A program made the position numbers and the translations under genes. Positions 26,401 through 38,192 of a stretch of DNA of 64,000 nucleotides are shown here, in pieces; positions within the stretch are counted from its first letter, which is position 1, and every line of letters starts with the position of its first letter. A model generated the notes under the pieces. That model saw only the letters and a program-made list of their open reading frames with translations, searched no databases and was not told where the DNA came from. The DNA is from Peronospora farinosa (Eukaryota > Oomycota > Peronosporomycetes > Peronosporales > Peronosporaceae), in the NCBI GenBank assembly GCA_947646735.1, contig CANTFK010000961.1:186001-250000 (forward strand), written 5' to 3'.

Positions 26401-29400
26401 GCCCATATCCAAAACTTTCCAGGAGATCCACAATTCGCTCGGTGTGTGAGTAGATTGGTAACACCGGTTCGTTAGTGCGCATTCTTTTTCCATTGGAAAG
26501 GGCACCTATTGATTCGTCTTTAGCCAGCGCTACGTCGCTCAAGTCATCCTCGTCCTCGTCTTCGTCCTCGCCATCGTTGTCTGAGATCACAAATTCTTCG
26601 TCATTTTGAGCACCTAGCCCTCGGAACAACTTTTTGCGCGAAGAGGGTGTCTCATCCCCACTATCCTCCATCATATCGGCCTTGTCGTCGTCGATCAAGT
26701 AGGATTTCACCTTTCGACGGCAGCGTCTTGCTTGCAAGGGTGACGGCTCCTCTTTTTTATGTTCCTCGACTCCTTTCAACCCAACTACTTTGGTCCAAAA
26801 ATTTGGGTCATCAACGTCAACTTCCTCGTCTGGGTTAGCTGAGCTTACGAAAGTTGCTTTAGAAAAAGAGGACATTATGTTTTTCTTCTCATTTCCGTCC
26901 GCATCTCGGGTCGGATCGTGGACGATTGTGGTACTTCGGCTAAGAATTTGGTCAATACTTTCCTCTCCAAACTTTTTACTTGCTTCCTCCGCATCACTTT
27001 CCTGCTCTTTGAACATCTCATACGCACCGTGCTTAAGCAAGCTTTCAATTTCCTCCTTTGACATACGATCATTCGTCTTGTTTGTATTCACTACTCCTTT
27101 GAGCTTTGCAACAGGGTCGTCATTTTTAATGCCTCCCAAAACTGCTTGATCAAGCCCCAGCTTCAGTGATGCTTTGTGAAACATGTGCAACTCGTAGGTT
27201 TTAGATGTCAGGAGACGATAAATTTTCACACTTTTTGTCTGACCGATGCGATGACAGCGTGCTTGCGCCTGGAGGTCATTTTGCGGGTTCCAGTCACTGT
27301 CATATATAATCACAGTATCGGCCGCTGTCAGGTTAATACCAACGCCACCTGCACGAGTGCTCAACAGCATGATGAACGCGTTGCTGTCTTCTCGACAGAA
27401 GCGGTCAATCGCTGACTGTCTGTCGTTGCCAGTAATGTTACCGTCAATGCGCTCACAGTTGTATCGACGCAGCGCTAAATAATCCTGAATGATGTCCAAC
27501 ATCATCTTGAACTGCGAGAAAATTAGAACGCGGTGACCAGTTTCTTTTAAGCGAGGAAGCAGCTTGTCCAGCAGAACTAGTTTACCCGAAGTGTCCACGA
27601 GACTTTCGCTAATTTGGCGTTGAATTTCTTCTTTTGACTCCGATACTTGCTTTGCTAGCCGTTTCACCTCGCGTTCCTCAACACCTTTTACAAGGAAAGG
27701 ATGATTGCAACACTTGCGGAGCTCCATAAGAACATTCATTAAGCTTGGGATATCTCCTTTCCTGCCGCCTCTTGTAAGAAACTCGGTGTTCTTTTCGTAA
27801 ATTGCACGGTAATACTGCTTCTGAAGCACCGTAAGCTCGACTTCAATAATAGTCTCTTCTTTCGGCGCAAGCGACTTTTCAACGTCCTCCTTCATTCGTC
27901 GAAGCAAGTACGGTTTCAGCTCTGAGTGCAAGCGTTCAACCTGTGCTGAATCCGTCAACTCTCCAAAGCGTTCAAGAAATTCCTCCTTTGATTTAAACTT
28001 TTTCGTGTCGAGAAAGTTCAAGAGCACCCACAGCTCCTCTACGTTGTTTTGAAGCGGTGTGCCTGTCAGCAGCAGCATGTTTTGGTATGTAAACCTTGTG
28101 TGTAGGATGTTTGACAGCTTCGAATTGCGATTCTTTAGTCGATGGGCTTCGTCCACAACCAGTAGTTGCCAATCAATCTGAGCCAATTTGTAAAGGTCTG
28201 TAGCCGAGGCCATCTCAAATGTCGTGATCAACACATCAAAGCGGTAGCAGTTGCGTTTCGGTCGCAGAGGCCGCTTGCCATTGCTGTTCGCCGTTTTCTT
28301 TCCCGACAGTTTTTCAGCACGCTGTAGCTCATCCTCCGATAGAAAAAACTCGTAGTCTTGCAAAACTTCTCGCGCAGCAGCTGACCCATGATATACGACA
28401 GCGTTGAGATTGGTCCAGCTATCAAACTCGCGCTGCCAATGGCCTAACGTCGAAAGTGGTGCCACGATAATAAATGGCCGTGGTGTTCCCTCAACAACTG
28501 CAAGATGATTGACATACATGACAGTCTGCACAGTTTTACCAAGACCCATTTCGTCAGCAAGCATCGAGTTACGCTTCTGGTACCAATTGAAAAGCATCCA
28601 GTTGACACCAGTAAGCTGATAATCACGCAATTGAAAATGCTGCTCTTTCTTGCAAGGTGGCGGCGATTCTGCAGTGTAGCCCCTGAAGTTCTTGTGTTTA
28701 TTTTGCGGTGCGTGTTTTGCAAGAGCAACCTTCTTGTAGCGCTTTGCCGCTCTCAAAATGCGATCATTGTATAAACCCACAGCCGCGTCATCGCCGACAT
28801 CATCTTCCCGCTCCCACGTGATCATATCATAAGGTAGAGCTTTCCATTTTACCAAGAAATACTGGAATCCGCTCTCACCGTTTATGTCATCATCGGGAAG
28901 AAAATCATCGAGCGGTCGATCACTGATTTCAAGAATTCGATCGACACTGCGAAATTCCGGATTGAAATACTCGTCTCCTTGTATATCCTGGGCGTAAAAG
29001 GCACGCTGCTCCTTCTCGCGAAAACGCTGGATTTTTCCCTTTGCATTCTTATCAGTCTCCATCAATTCATCTTCTGTTTGCCAGCTAGTGTGGAGATACG
29101 ATAATGTCTTCCACTTGATCAAAAAACGTTCCTCGCCAGCGTCTTCAATCTTGTTATCATTAATGTTGGCCTCTTTCGTAGAGGGTGTTTCGTTGCTGCC
29201 TGTAGCAGTAAATTCGCCGTGTTGAAGCTCCTTCTGTTCCTGTTCCTGGAGTTCTTCCTCTTCCTCGGCTGGCATGAAAATGGAGCAATGTGTCAAGAAG
29301 CGCGTATCCTTTTTCCAGCAGATTTTCTTCCATTCCTTCAACGTGTGCACTTCACGGCCCAGCACCTTTTCAATAACGAAACCGTCCATCATCGCTTTCT

Positions 29401-30168
29401 TCACATTGTTATCACCAGAAGATTCATCGCTCAAGTCAGTCTGTTTCTGCTTGCTCTTCGTCTTGCTCTTTACTGTTTCCTTCTTTTTCGAGATGGACTT
29501 GGATTTTGATTTCTCCCCCACCTCCTCATCACTGCTCAGGATAAAGTCTTCATCCGACAAGTTGTTGTCTAACTGCACAGACTTGCGCTTGCGTCCGCTC
29601 CGTCGTCGGTTATCATCTTCCTCCGATAGATTTTCCTCCGTCATTTCCACTTGGTCGACGTAATCTTCAGTAGTATCTTCATCCACTTCTTCTTCATCAT
29701 CATCATCATCTTCTTCATCGTCGTCATCATCAAAAAAATACTACATGACAACAATGATTACGTAAACAAGTTATGAAAATATTTTAAATACAACAACAAC
29801 AATATTTAACTATAAAAAACAATAGTATGTACATAAAAAGATACCTGGATTTGTTTCGTCGCTTCACGTCGTCTCTTTGTCGGTCGTGCAACGTCTGACG
29901 TCTGATCATCACTCTCTTTTATCAATTGATTACGTTTTTGTTTCAGCTGAGGTCGGGAATTGACGGTACGTTTGCTCACAATCACTTCACTCTCAGAGCT
30001 CGAACTTAAGAGTTCTACGGTCTCTACAAGTGCGTTTTTGACCCGATTTGAAGCCTAAACGTATACAATAATAAAGTTAGTGACTTCATTTGGCAATTTT
30101 ATAGCTTTAATGCGCCTAAGAAGCTCAAAACAGGGCAGGAAGAGAAAGAGAGAGAGAGGACGCACCAT
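23483..30168 (-). CDS. CHD-type chromatin remodeller (SNF2 ATPase with two chromodomains)
   Basis: Main exon 23483-29740; intron 29741-29844 (GTATCT...TGTAG); exon 29845-30054 (70 codons, in frame); probable intron 30055-30165 with the ATG alone at 30166-30168. Numbering from 29686: acidic-basic N-terminus; chromodomains at about 100-210 and 245-300 (FLIKWK, FLVKWK); SNF2 ATPase with Walker A DEMGLGKT near 378-386 and DEAH near 512-515; helicase C with STRAGGVGINL and ARCHRIGQ; acidic stretch; long Ser/Thr linker; Q-rich stretch; C-terminal helical region. CHD proteins slide or space nucleosomes in the nucleus. The two chromodomains before the ATPase place it in the CHD1/CHD2-like group, though the C-terminus is long and divergent. 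It ends VIVIDSSDDSD, a SUMO-interaction-like motif. The 5' end is inferred. Confidence 0.88.
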
Positions 30169-31118
30169 GTTGCGCGTGCACTCGGATAATTCAAGAGTGA
30201 ATGTTTCACGGCAAATGGAGCGATTTCATTGGTATAATCTCGTTGTAAGAGGGGGTAGGGGTTGTTGTTTGGGTGAAAAAAGCGGATATGATGACGCAGG
30301 CGACGTCGACAGTGAGAAATAAGTGGCGCAGAGGACGGTGTATGGGATTTTGTATGTGCACAATTCTGTGTCAAAGATTCGATACGAACTTCAACTTGGG
30401 GACATTTTCCTTGGTCTAAATGAACGGTGTGATGCTTCATTTTGGTCGAGTTTCTCTATGTGCAATGACTTTTTATCGAATACTTAAAATGTATAGGACA
30501 TGCATCAAAGTTTGTAGTTTATAGGACATGATCAACATTGTGGTGTTGATGTTATTACAAAATGCATTGCCGCCTTCTTTCAGTTATCAAAGTTGAAGTT
30601 GTATGCGCATTTTCTCAGACGATGCTATTGAATGCTTGCTCTCTTTAGATAAAAGGTGTTTGTGTAGTAATATAAAGATCCGTGTCCTACTACAATTTGT
30701 TTATGAAGCATCAGTATGAGCTTGGCATCATGATGTTTGACAGGTAAGAAATGGAAAGAGAAGAGGAAATTAAGAGCATCAATGTGAAACGACTTTCTTG
30801 TACTTGTAATGTATAATACCGCATTCGCTTCATTTTATCCAGTCAATTTCCTGTTGAAATCCGCGTACAAAATCTAAAAATCACAATGAGTTGTTGCTGC
30901 TTTATCATTATTATTAAGAAAGTGCGGATAAATTGTAGCAAAAAACAACTTATACGTTTTATAATATAGTACTTTTGTAAGAGCACCAAATTATGACTTG
31001 ATCGATTTACACAGGTATAAATACTAAGAGGTCATAACTGATTCCGTCGATAGTGTTTACGTCAAGACACTTCTATTTGTCTTGCATAAAGCGTCTTCCT
31101 GCTGATGCTCAGCTGAAT
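30169..31118. other. Divergent intergenic region, about 950 bp
   Basis: Separates the divergent CHD and coiled-coil genes, so both promoters should lie here. Strongly AT-rich in 30470-31050. No gene or repeat recognised. Confidence 0.5.
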
Positions 31119-32938
31119 ATGGAGAGCTACTTACACGAGGAGAAGCATGAAACGTTCAACTCTAAAGATACGGAGGGAGAATTTTACGTCGGGTGCGAAC
31201 TGTAGCTCCTTTTTTGAATTACGCGCTGACTATTTCTCAATTTAGTATTCTTGTTTGTATATTTTTTTCTATTTACAGGGAAGACGGACTAATTGCTGAT
31301 GTGCCTGTGGATGACAAGAGCCGTTTGGATAATTATAAGTTACTATTAGACCGTTACGAACGTGTAAGACCTTTTCGAAGACCAAGAGAAGAAGTTTCAG
31401 CTGTTTTTGACTGATTACTTGTTTTATATAAACAGGAGCTTCAACAGGCCGCAGAATACGGTCTGGGACTACTTGATACCAATGAGGAGTTGCAGGTACA
31501 GGTGATGACTCTTAAAATTCAGCTAGAGACTGAGACGGAGGAGCTCTCGGTGGAAAGAGACACTTGGCAGCGACGTACTGAACACGCACAGCAGGAGACG
31601 GTGCAGTGGAAGCACAAATTTGCACGTGTGGAAGAGGAAAAGATGATTCTAGTGGAGGAATTTGAGCAATTTGTTGACCGGTGCAAGTGTCGTGGACAAG
31701 ATAGTGAAGCTTCTAGTGATAATGAGGGTTCAATGAGGAAATGCTCGCATCACTTGGACACGATTGCTCAGTTTCAGAAAAAATTAGAGGAAGTTGAAGT
31801 GATAGAGCACTCAAAGGAAGAGGAGCTTAAGTCGCTACGACAGTGGAAAGAGATGGCAGAGCAGCGGCAACAGGTCCTTCAGTGCGAAGTTTTGACTGCA
31901 GAAAGTGAAAGTTTGTACCGGAAGAAAATGGAGCAAGAGTTGAGTGCTACTCAACGTACAATAAGTGTACTTAAGAACGAGAAAGACGCATTGCAGAAAG
32001 CGGCACAACAGCATGAGGCAGAAATGCGAGCGTTGAAGAAGCAACTTTGTATTGCAGAAGAGGTGAAGCACGAGACCCTGGTGCAGAGTAATAGAATGAG
32101 TGAGGAGCTGCTATCGTCTGAGTCACGGTGTAAACGGCTTCAGCGCGAACTGGAGCTGCTGGAACACGTTTCCTATTTCTCACAGGCAAGTGTAGATCGT
32201 GACGATGAAGAAAGCGACGAGGGCGACGAAAATATTGAAGTAAAGGATGTTGAGACGGTCGTAATATCCGATGCAACTCAGGTCAAGAATATTGAATCCA
32301 AGTGTCGTGCGAATGACGCGAAAGATCGGATCATGCCTCCTCCGTTAAAAATAAAACGACAACGATCTCTTCTCGCTGCGACAGCCTCAACTAACACTGC
32401 AGCTGAAGACGGCCCGTGTGTTCAGGTGCTCGAATCGGAGAAAGATTCTCGCAAGAAGTTATATCACTATTTCCATCTGACAGCATTAAGCATCATCCAC
32501 GAAAACAATATGATCGACCGCTGCTTTGATTCGTCGAGCCGCCTCACGATTGACATGTGGTACCGTGAAGTGATAGCGAAGGAAGTCCCATTTCTCGTGT
32601 GGCATTCGTGGCTAATCAACCGTATCAGCGAGGTGGCTGCGTCTGTACAGGATGATAATGGCGTACGTCATCGTTCCACTTCGTGGTCCAAAATCTCGCG
32701 TTTTGGAGGTGCCTTCCACGGGTTTTCGTTGCGGAAGATTAGTGCCAGTGGCGATACAGCAAACAATTCGCTTCCTTCCCCAGCGACCGTCTCGTCATCG
32801 GCAGCGTCCTCACCCGTGACTCGCATACCGCTTACAGTGGCACGAGCATTTTTCCGCGTGCTGCGAAAGAGTACACGTGCAGGTGCTGGCGTTTCACCGG
32901 ATAGGGATTCTCCGGCGGATGATTTACCTGCTCGATAA
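31119..32938 (+). CDS. Coiled-coil protein with CC1-box (candidate dynein adaptor), 553 aa
   Basis: Three exons: 31119-31192, 31279-31363, 31436-32938. Introns are 31193-31278 (GTGCGA...TTACAG) and 31364-31435 (GTAAGA...AACAG), and phases join without a stop. Residues 54-70 read ELQQAAEYGLGLLDTNE, which carries the AAxxG signature of the CC1 box. In BICD, TRAK/HAP1 and Spindly-type adaptors this binds the dynein light intermediate chain. A long coiled coil runs from about 50 to 270, as in those proteins, then an acidic break, a basic patch (KIKRQRS), and a C-terminal globular-looking part (about 340-480) with HYFHLTALSIIHENN and TIDMWYREV that I do not recognise. Function as a microtubule motor adaptor is inferred from motif and architecture only. 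Confidence 0.78.
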
Positions 32939-33104
32939 CGCAACTCGAACGCACTGTATCTACGACCCCAATCACAGCCTTTGGTTTATTGAGAACACGT
33001 AATGTAGTTTATCGCATGACACATTGCTACGAACAAAAGCTACTACAGGACGGTAATGGCCACCGCATCGTTCAGTAGTTCTGATCTGCATTTGGCAATA
33101 AATA

Positions 33105-34125
33105 CTATGTTAGTCCTGCAAGAATCGAGACAATGAGTCCGAATCCCAGAAATGCAGCAAGTCGAGCAAACTGCTCCGGCAAGAGATTGAGTCTTTCTAG
33201 TCTGAAATCCTCGCTGATGTCCTTGAGTTTGGGAATAGTCAACAGCAGCAAGAAATTTCCTAGATGACCCATCGCAATTCCTACTACCAGAACAAGACCG
33301 TAGAACGATACCATCAAGAGCAAAAAACCCTGAAAACAATACTGGAAACCCAATATCAGTGCCAACGATGTGTCAGAACGCCCCATGCTTCGTGCAAACG
33401 GCGCGTCTCGTGCACTATCAAGTAGTAGATACGCCCATGTGAAAAGCATCACAATGTATGCATACAATACAATAGCCCATGGCACCTCCCCAACCAGGTA
33501 AAAAGCCGTACCACACATAGCTACAGGCCCAGCAGCCCACGCTACGACAGCTTCACGTAGCCCAACTATTGGCAATGGCTCTTCACCACGTCGACAATAA
33601 ATTAATGTCAATGTTGCGAGTAGCATCATTCCTCCTGTAAGTCCAATACTTTTGTCACAAATGACATGCGTTAAACCAAGCAAAGTCAATTGAAGACTGT
33701 ATAATAGATACGACCAACGTCGAACTTGAGTCAATGACAGTAAACTGTACAAACAACATATACACAAAAATATATAACATTAGGGGTAGAAATGAAGCGG
33801 TAGGGTACCCTAAATTAGGTATGAAACAAATTTCTTGTATAAACGCATTAAATGATAAAAAATGTACCCACTTGAGGACGATCTTGACATCCGACGCTCC
33901 AGGTTCTTTGGGCTGCAACGTCCGTTGAAAATTGCTGTATACTGCGCTAAGGTTCCCTATCGATTGCGTCAACAAAGCGCAGCCGAGAATGACAAACATG
34001 TCCATCTGGAAGCAGGAGATGTCATGGGATTTGTGCAAGAGACTGACGGCAGTAAGTACGGGATACGCAGAGACAAATAGCGTCTGAGGGCGTAGAGCAC
34101 TACGCACACTTTTAGCATACTCCAT
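33105..34125 (-). CDS. UbiA-superfamily membrane protein with degraded active site, 297 aa
   Basis: Two exons, 33872-34125 and 33105-33744; the intron 33745-33871 joins phases to give ...VLNLLSLTQV. Seven to eight hydrophobic segments. The N-terminus RPQTLFVSAYPVL and the later LREAVVAWAAGPVAMCGT and LDSARD...SLALILG align with MenA/UBIAD1-type prenyltransferases (RPWT..., GPL...G, NxRDxxxD...LA..LG). The two Mg/diphosphate motifs are damaged: the first reads NLSAVYSNF, without the Asp pair of NDYxD; the second keeps one Asp (SARD) but has FARS where the second Asp should be. It may bind prenyl lipids without catalysis, or be a diverged enzyme. Convergent with the coiled-coil gene, 166 bp apart. 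Confidence 0.72.
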
Positions 34126-34838
34126 ATCAATAAAACCCTAAAGATTACGAAATAATTCGCTCTGTATGTGTACCTGCTTTGTTGAACGTCACAAAATTTA
34201 GTTTGACTTTTTGGACCATTGCCAAAATGTGTACCTCCAGAAATCCGAAACCCAAAAACCCGGTCTTGACCCGTTGATGACATAGATCCTTGCTACCCGA
34301 TAATTGTCAAAGCGAGGAACATGCGGCTGAGGAATGCAGCACTATCAAAGTATGATCAACTAGTGCCTTTGCAGTATGCAAAACGCTCCACCTTTCTATA
34401 CTCACGCACATCGTGCAAAAGTTTATGGGAAGGGACAAAACGAGCCGACGCAGGGATCTCAATTTCGTAAGAAATCTCATTCTGTAGTAATGTAACACGG
34501 TAAGGACTCAAGACAGCAATTCATGTTAACTTACTTCTCATCAGTACTATTACTGTCTTGTCGCACACTTTTATTCAATTTAAAATTGTTCTCTTTGGCA
34601 TGTTGTTTATTTCCAAGATTTCGCGGTCAAGCTCAAGCTAGTCTAATCCTCAGCCTTTTTTTACAGATGGCCGTCATCGCCGCTTAAGCCTAAAGCGCAT
34701 GTTCAATCTGTCGTAATAAAGCATTCTGCGGCCGGTACTGACGATAGTCCGAATGGCATGACCCTTTTTAATGCGTAGCTTTGCATTGCTCATCTTTAAA
34801 TTCAAACCACGTTCTCAAACTCTTCGAAAGACTGAGCA
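34126..34838. other. Intergenic, between the UbiA-like gene and a solo LTR
   Basis: No gene recognised. Only short spurious reading frames. Confidence 0.5.
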
Positions 34839-35437
34839 TGTAACGGGCTAATTCTTACACGAGTCCGTTAAGTATATGATACTTAACGGGCAGGTCTAAA
34901 AGGGTACGTGGTACCTTACATTTGCCACTTGGGTGTGGCATATCAATGTGACTCACCCTCATGAATGTGATATCTATGGATGGATTCACATTCAACGAAG
35001 ATGACGGCCAGTTGGGAATAGGCGTCATGGTGACGCTTCAAACAGACGTCATCACCGAGCTGACATATATATTAAGCTTGCACGTAGGGATACGCTTTAA
35101 AAAAGACGCGTATCCGATCTTTATAATTGACCAATTAGTAGTTAAATTTATGTTTAGTCAATTTCTATTGAATATAAGTCAGTCTTGAATTTACTACATC
35201 TTACTCACTGCGCACAAGAAGTCTGGAAACAGCTTTTGTGACGCAGGTAGGTGCTTGTCTCAAAGTTTGTTGCGCGGTTCGCTTCAAAGGGACTGTCAAC
35301 GGTAGGTACTGCGCTTTAAGCGCCGTTCGAAACCACCACCATCGCACGCGGAGGACGGTCTAACCGCTTCCTCACGCTACTCAGCGGTGTGTGCTCGCGT
35401 AGTACGTGGCAACTTCTGTACGAAATGCCCGTCTACA
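34839..35437 (+). repeat. Solo LTR related to the Element 3 LTR (599 bp)
   Basis: Ends TGTAACGGGC and GCCCGTCTACA. It follows the Element 3 LTR throughout (ACTTGGGTG, GTGATATC, ACGTCA, GCGTATCCGAT, CTCAGTCTTGAATTT) but is clearly more diverged than the two Element 3 LTRs are from each other. It ends 17 bp before Element 3 begins. No target-site duplication is visible. Confidence 0.82.
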
Positions 35438-35454
35438 TTTGATAGCTTTAGTAG

Positions 35455-36050
35455 TGTAACAGGGTATCTAGTTACACGTAAACATTAAGTAATATACTTA
35501 ATGTTTGGTCTAAAAGTATCCATGATTACTTTTGACCTGTCACTTGGGTGCGATACACAAATGTGATCCACCCTCGTGAATGTGATATCCATTGATGGAT
35601 TCACATGAGAAGGGATGACGCTAGTTGAAGCTAGGCATCGCGACGTCTCAGAAGGACGTCAGTTGCAATCTCAAATCTAGATTTAAGATCATGCGACAGG
35701 ATACGCTTCTAAAGAGTCGCGTATCCGATCTATATATATATATATAGCCAATCAGTAGTTAAGCATATATTTAGTTATAATTAATTAAATATAGCTCAGT
35801 CTTGAATTTGCTAAATCAAAAGCATCACGCACGAGAAGTTGCAAAGCTTCTGCGTGACGTCCGTGCTTTAGTGTTAAGAAGTTCGTTGCACTCTCGCTTA
35901 AGCGAGAGGCAACTGGTGGTACGACTGCTTAAGCAGTCGACCAACCTCCTAACCACCCTCGCACGCGAAGGTAAGACGGTCTAACCGCTTCCTCGCTTGT
36001 GCATAAGGTGTGTGCTAGTAGTACGAGGCAACTTCGTAGAAGTGCCCGTC
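35455..36050 (+). repeat. 5' LTR of Element 3
   Basis: Begins TGTAACAGGG. It includes palindromes CTCGCTTAAGCGAG and GACTGCTTAAGCAGTC and an AT microsatellite near 35733. The expected terminal TACA is replaced, so the junction with the internal region is altered. Confidence 0.88.
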
Positions 36051-36090
36051 AACTAGTAGTCCTTCCCACGACCCGTCTCTCTGAGCGTGC

Positions 36091-37640
36091 GTGTGGTTGA
36101 AATGGTCCTTAATATGGACTGGAGTGACTTCCCTCACCTCTCCCAACATCATAGGGAGTTGGCAGAGCATTCGGCGCAGGGAGTTAGCAGAGCATTCGGC
36201 GCAGGGACTTGGTGAACAAGCTCTGTTCAACCTCTTGCAGTGTCCTCCTGAGCAACATGTTGCTCAGTTGGAGCAATTTGAGGCGTTTGTGCTCGGACAG
36301 CGTAGAACGCGTCCGAGGTAAACAGCCAAGCCACCGCTGAGTCCATCACTAAGACTCAGGATGAGCTTAGGCTTGAGCAGGCACGTAATGAGGCGCTCAA
36401 CAGAACTGTTGAGACGCTCTCTGCCCGACCTGCTCAACCGAGGCCCATTCGGATGGACCCTCCGAAGTTCGATGGAACTAGCCCTCACACGATTGCTCAC
36501 TGGCTATTAGCAGTGGAGCAATGTGGAGTGGCGCAGCTCATCGAAGACGACACCAGAATGGTGTCGTATGCCATGTCCAACTTGCGTGGCAAAGCGTCAG
36601 AGTAATCATACTCTGCGCTGATGGCTAATGCTGATGCATTTCCATCATGGGCGATCTTTAAGTCAAAGATTCGCGCCATGTATCAGCCGCCTAACAATGG
36701 AGTGTTGCTTATGGCGCGCTTCTTTGGAGCACGACAGGCGAAACGCTCTCTGCAAGAGTTTGTGCAGGAGATGCGCTCGCTGTCGGCGTCCATTAATGGG
36801 TAACCGATACCAGAGCGTATCAAGGTAGCCACGTTCATGAATGGACTTAGGCATGGCCCATCGCGTCAGGCCCTTTTTAGAAAGGTGCCAGCGACGATGG
36901 AAGAGGCAATTTATATTTCCTTAGTTGAGGAGCAATCCTACAACAGCGCCTTGGCGACAGCTTATTACAGGCCGTCGTCCGAGAAGTCTGATGCCACTCC
37001 TATGGAGTTAGGCAATGCAGATGTGATCTGCTACAAGTGAGGCAAGCGAGGCCATATGATGGCTCACTGCTATGCAAAAGTTGCTGCTGGTGCTAAGGCA
37101 GCCATCTAAAGGTCTCCCAACCCGAAGGGAGGTGCGAAAACCAGCGTGCACGACGCACGGGTTCAGCACCTGCCCAAGATGGGTCGGGAAATGCGGGAGC
37201 GCAGTAGGGACGGGATGCCCTACTGTCGCGGACTCTGAAGCTACCCCTAAGTTCATAGTGATCGAACAAATGGGTAGCATAGTCCCTGAGGTTCCGAAAG
37301 GTCGGAAATCAACCCTTTTGGTCTATAGCGCTCGAGTACGAGGCTATGACCAAGTGATGACCCTTCTCGTGGATTCGGGTGCATCACAAAACTTTGTAAA
37401 CTCGCGGCTCTGAAAAAGAGACCGGCGAGTTATGAGTCGCTTTGCTAGGATGGAAAGCGAGAAGAGGCGATCGTTCGTTTAGCAAACGGAGCACTCGTTA
37501 AATCGGAGGGAGTTCAAGTTGAACTCGCCTTCAGTTTCAGTGACTTCTCTTGTAAAGAGAAGTTCACAGTGCTAGGTATGGAGAGTCCGTATGACCTCAT
37601 CCTAGGCATGTACCTTGGCTGGCTAACAACCGACCATAAA
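36091..37640 (+). pseudogene. Element 3 gag-protease remnant
   Basis: Recognisable pieces are a gag body (RMDPPKFDGT, HTIAHWLLAVEQCG, ARQAKRSLQEFVQEM), a zinc knuckle CYK-stop-GKRGHMMAHC in which the second Cys codon is now TGA (37038-37040), and a retropepsin VDSGASQNFV near 37370. Interrupted by in-frame stops and at least one frameshift. No functional product is expected. Confidence 0.8.
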
Positions 37641-38192
37641 TAGACTGATGCATGCGCACAGTCGAGGGTGCGATGACGGTAAGTAAATCTGCACCAGGTA
37701 CTGCCCAGCTCGTCGAGCCTGAAGTAGTTGGAAGTGTCCTGACAGAAAGCCAGGTGACACATCTTCCTACACAGCTCGAGGAGACGGTGTAGTGAATGGG
37801 GCGATGACAGGTAGTCATGCGTCCAATAGTCCTTCACAGAGCCGAGGGTCTGTGGCAGTTGATGGCGGGATGACAGGAAGTCAAGTACCACAAGAACCGG
37901 CACAGATCCATAAGCCTGGTGCGGTTGGAAAGAGTACGCTAGCTGAGATAGCAACGACACCTTCTTCCAGGTCTAAAATCGTGGTGAATCGAAGAACGAG
38001 CACCAGACGTATCAAGACGATCAAGGGCACGTCGAAACGAGTGACCCTTGGATCAGTATCGGTCCAAGAGGACGGACCTACGAACGAGTTGTTCGAGGCC
38101 GTCGAAGACAAAATGCCGGAGGCATCCTCAGTTGAGGTGCTCCAACTTTTCTTGGCATCTGCCGAGGAGATAGTAAATCTCTCGGAGATGAC

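Noticed and set aside
35802..35984. 60-codon ORF in the Element 3 LTR (also at 43350-43532)
   Set aside because: It is identical because the LTRs are identical, is built on palindromes, and has no conserved feature.
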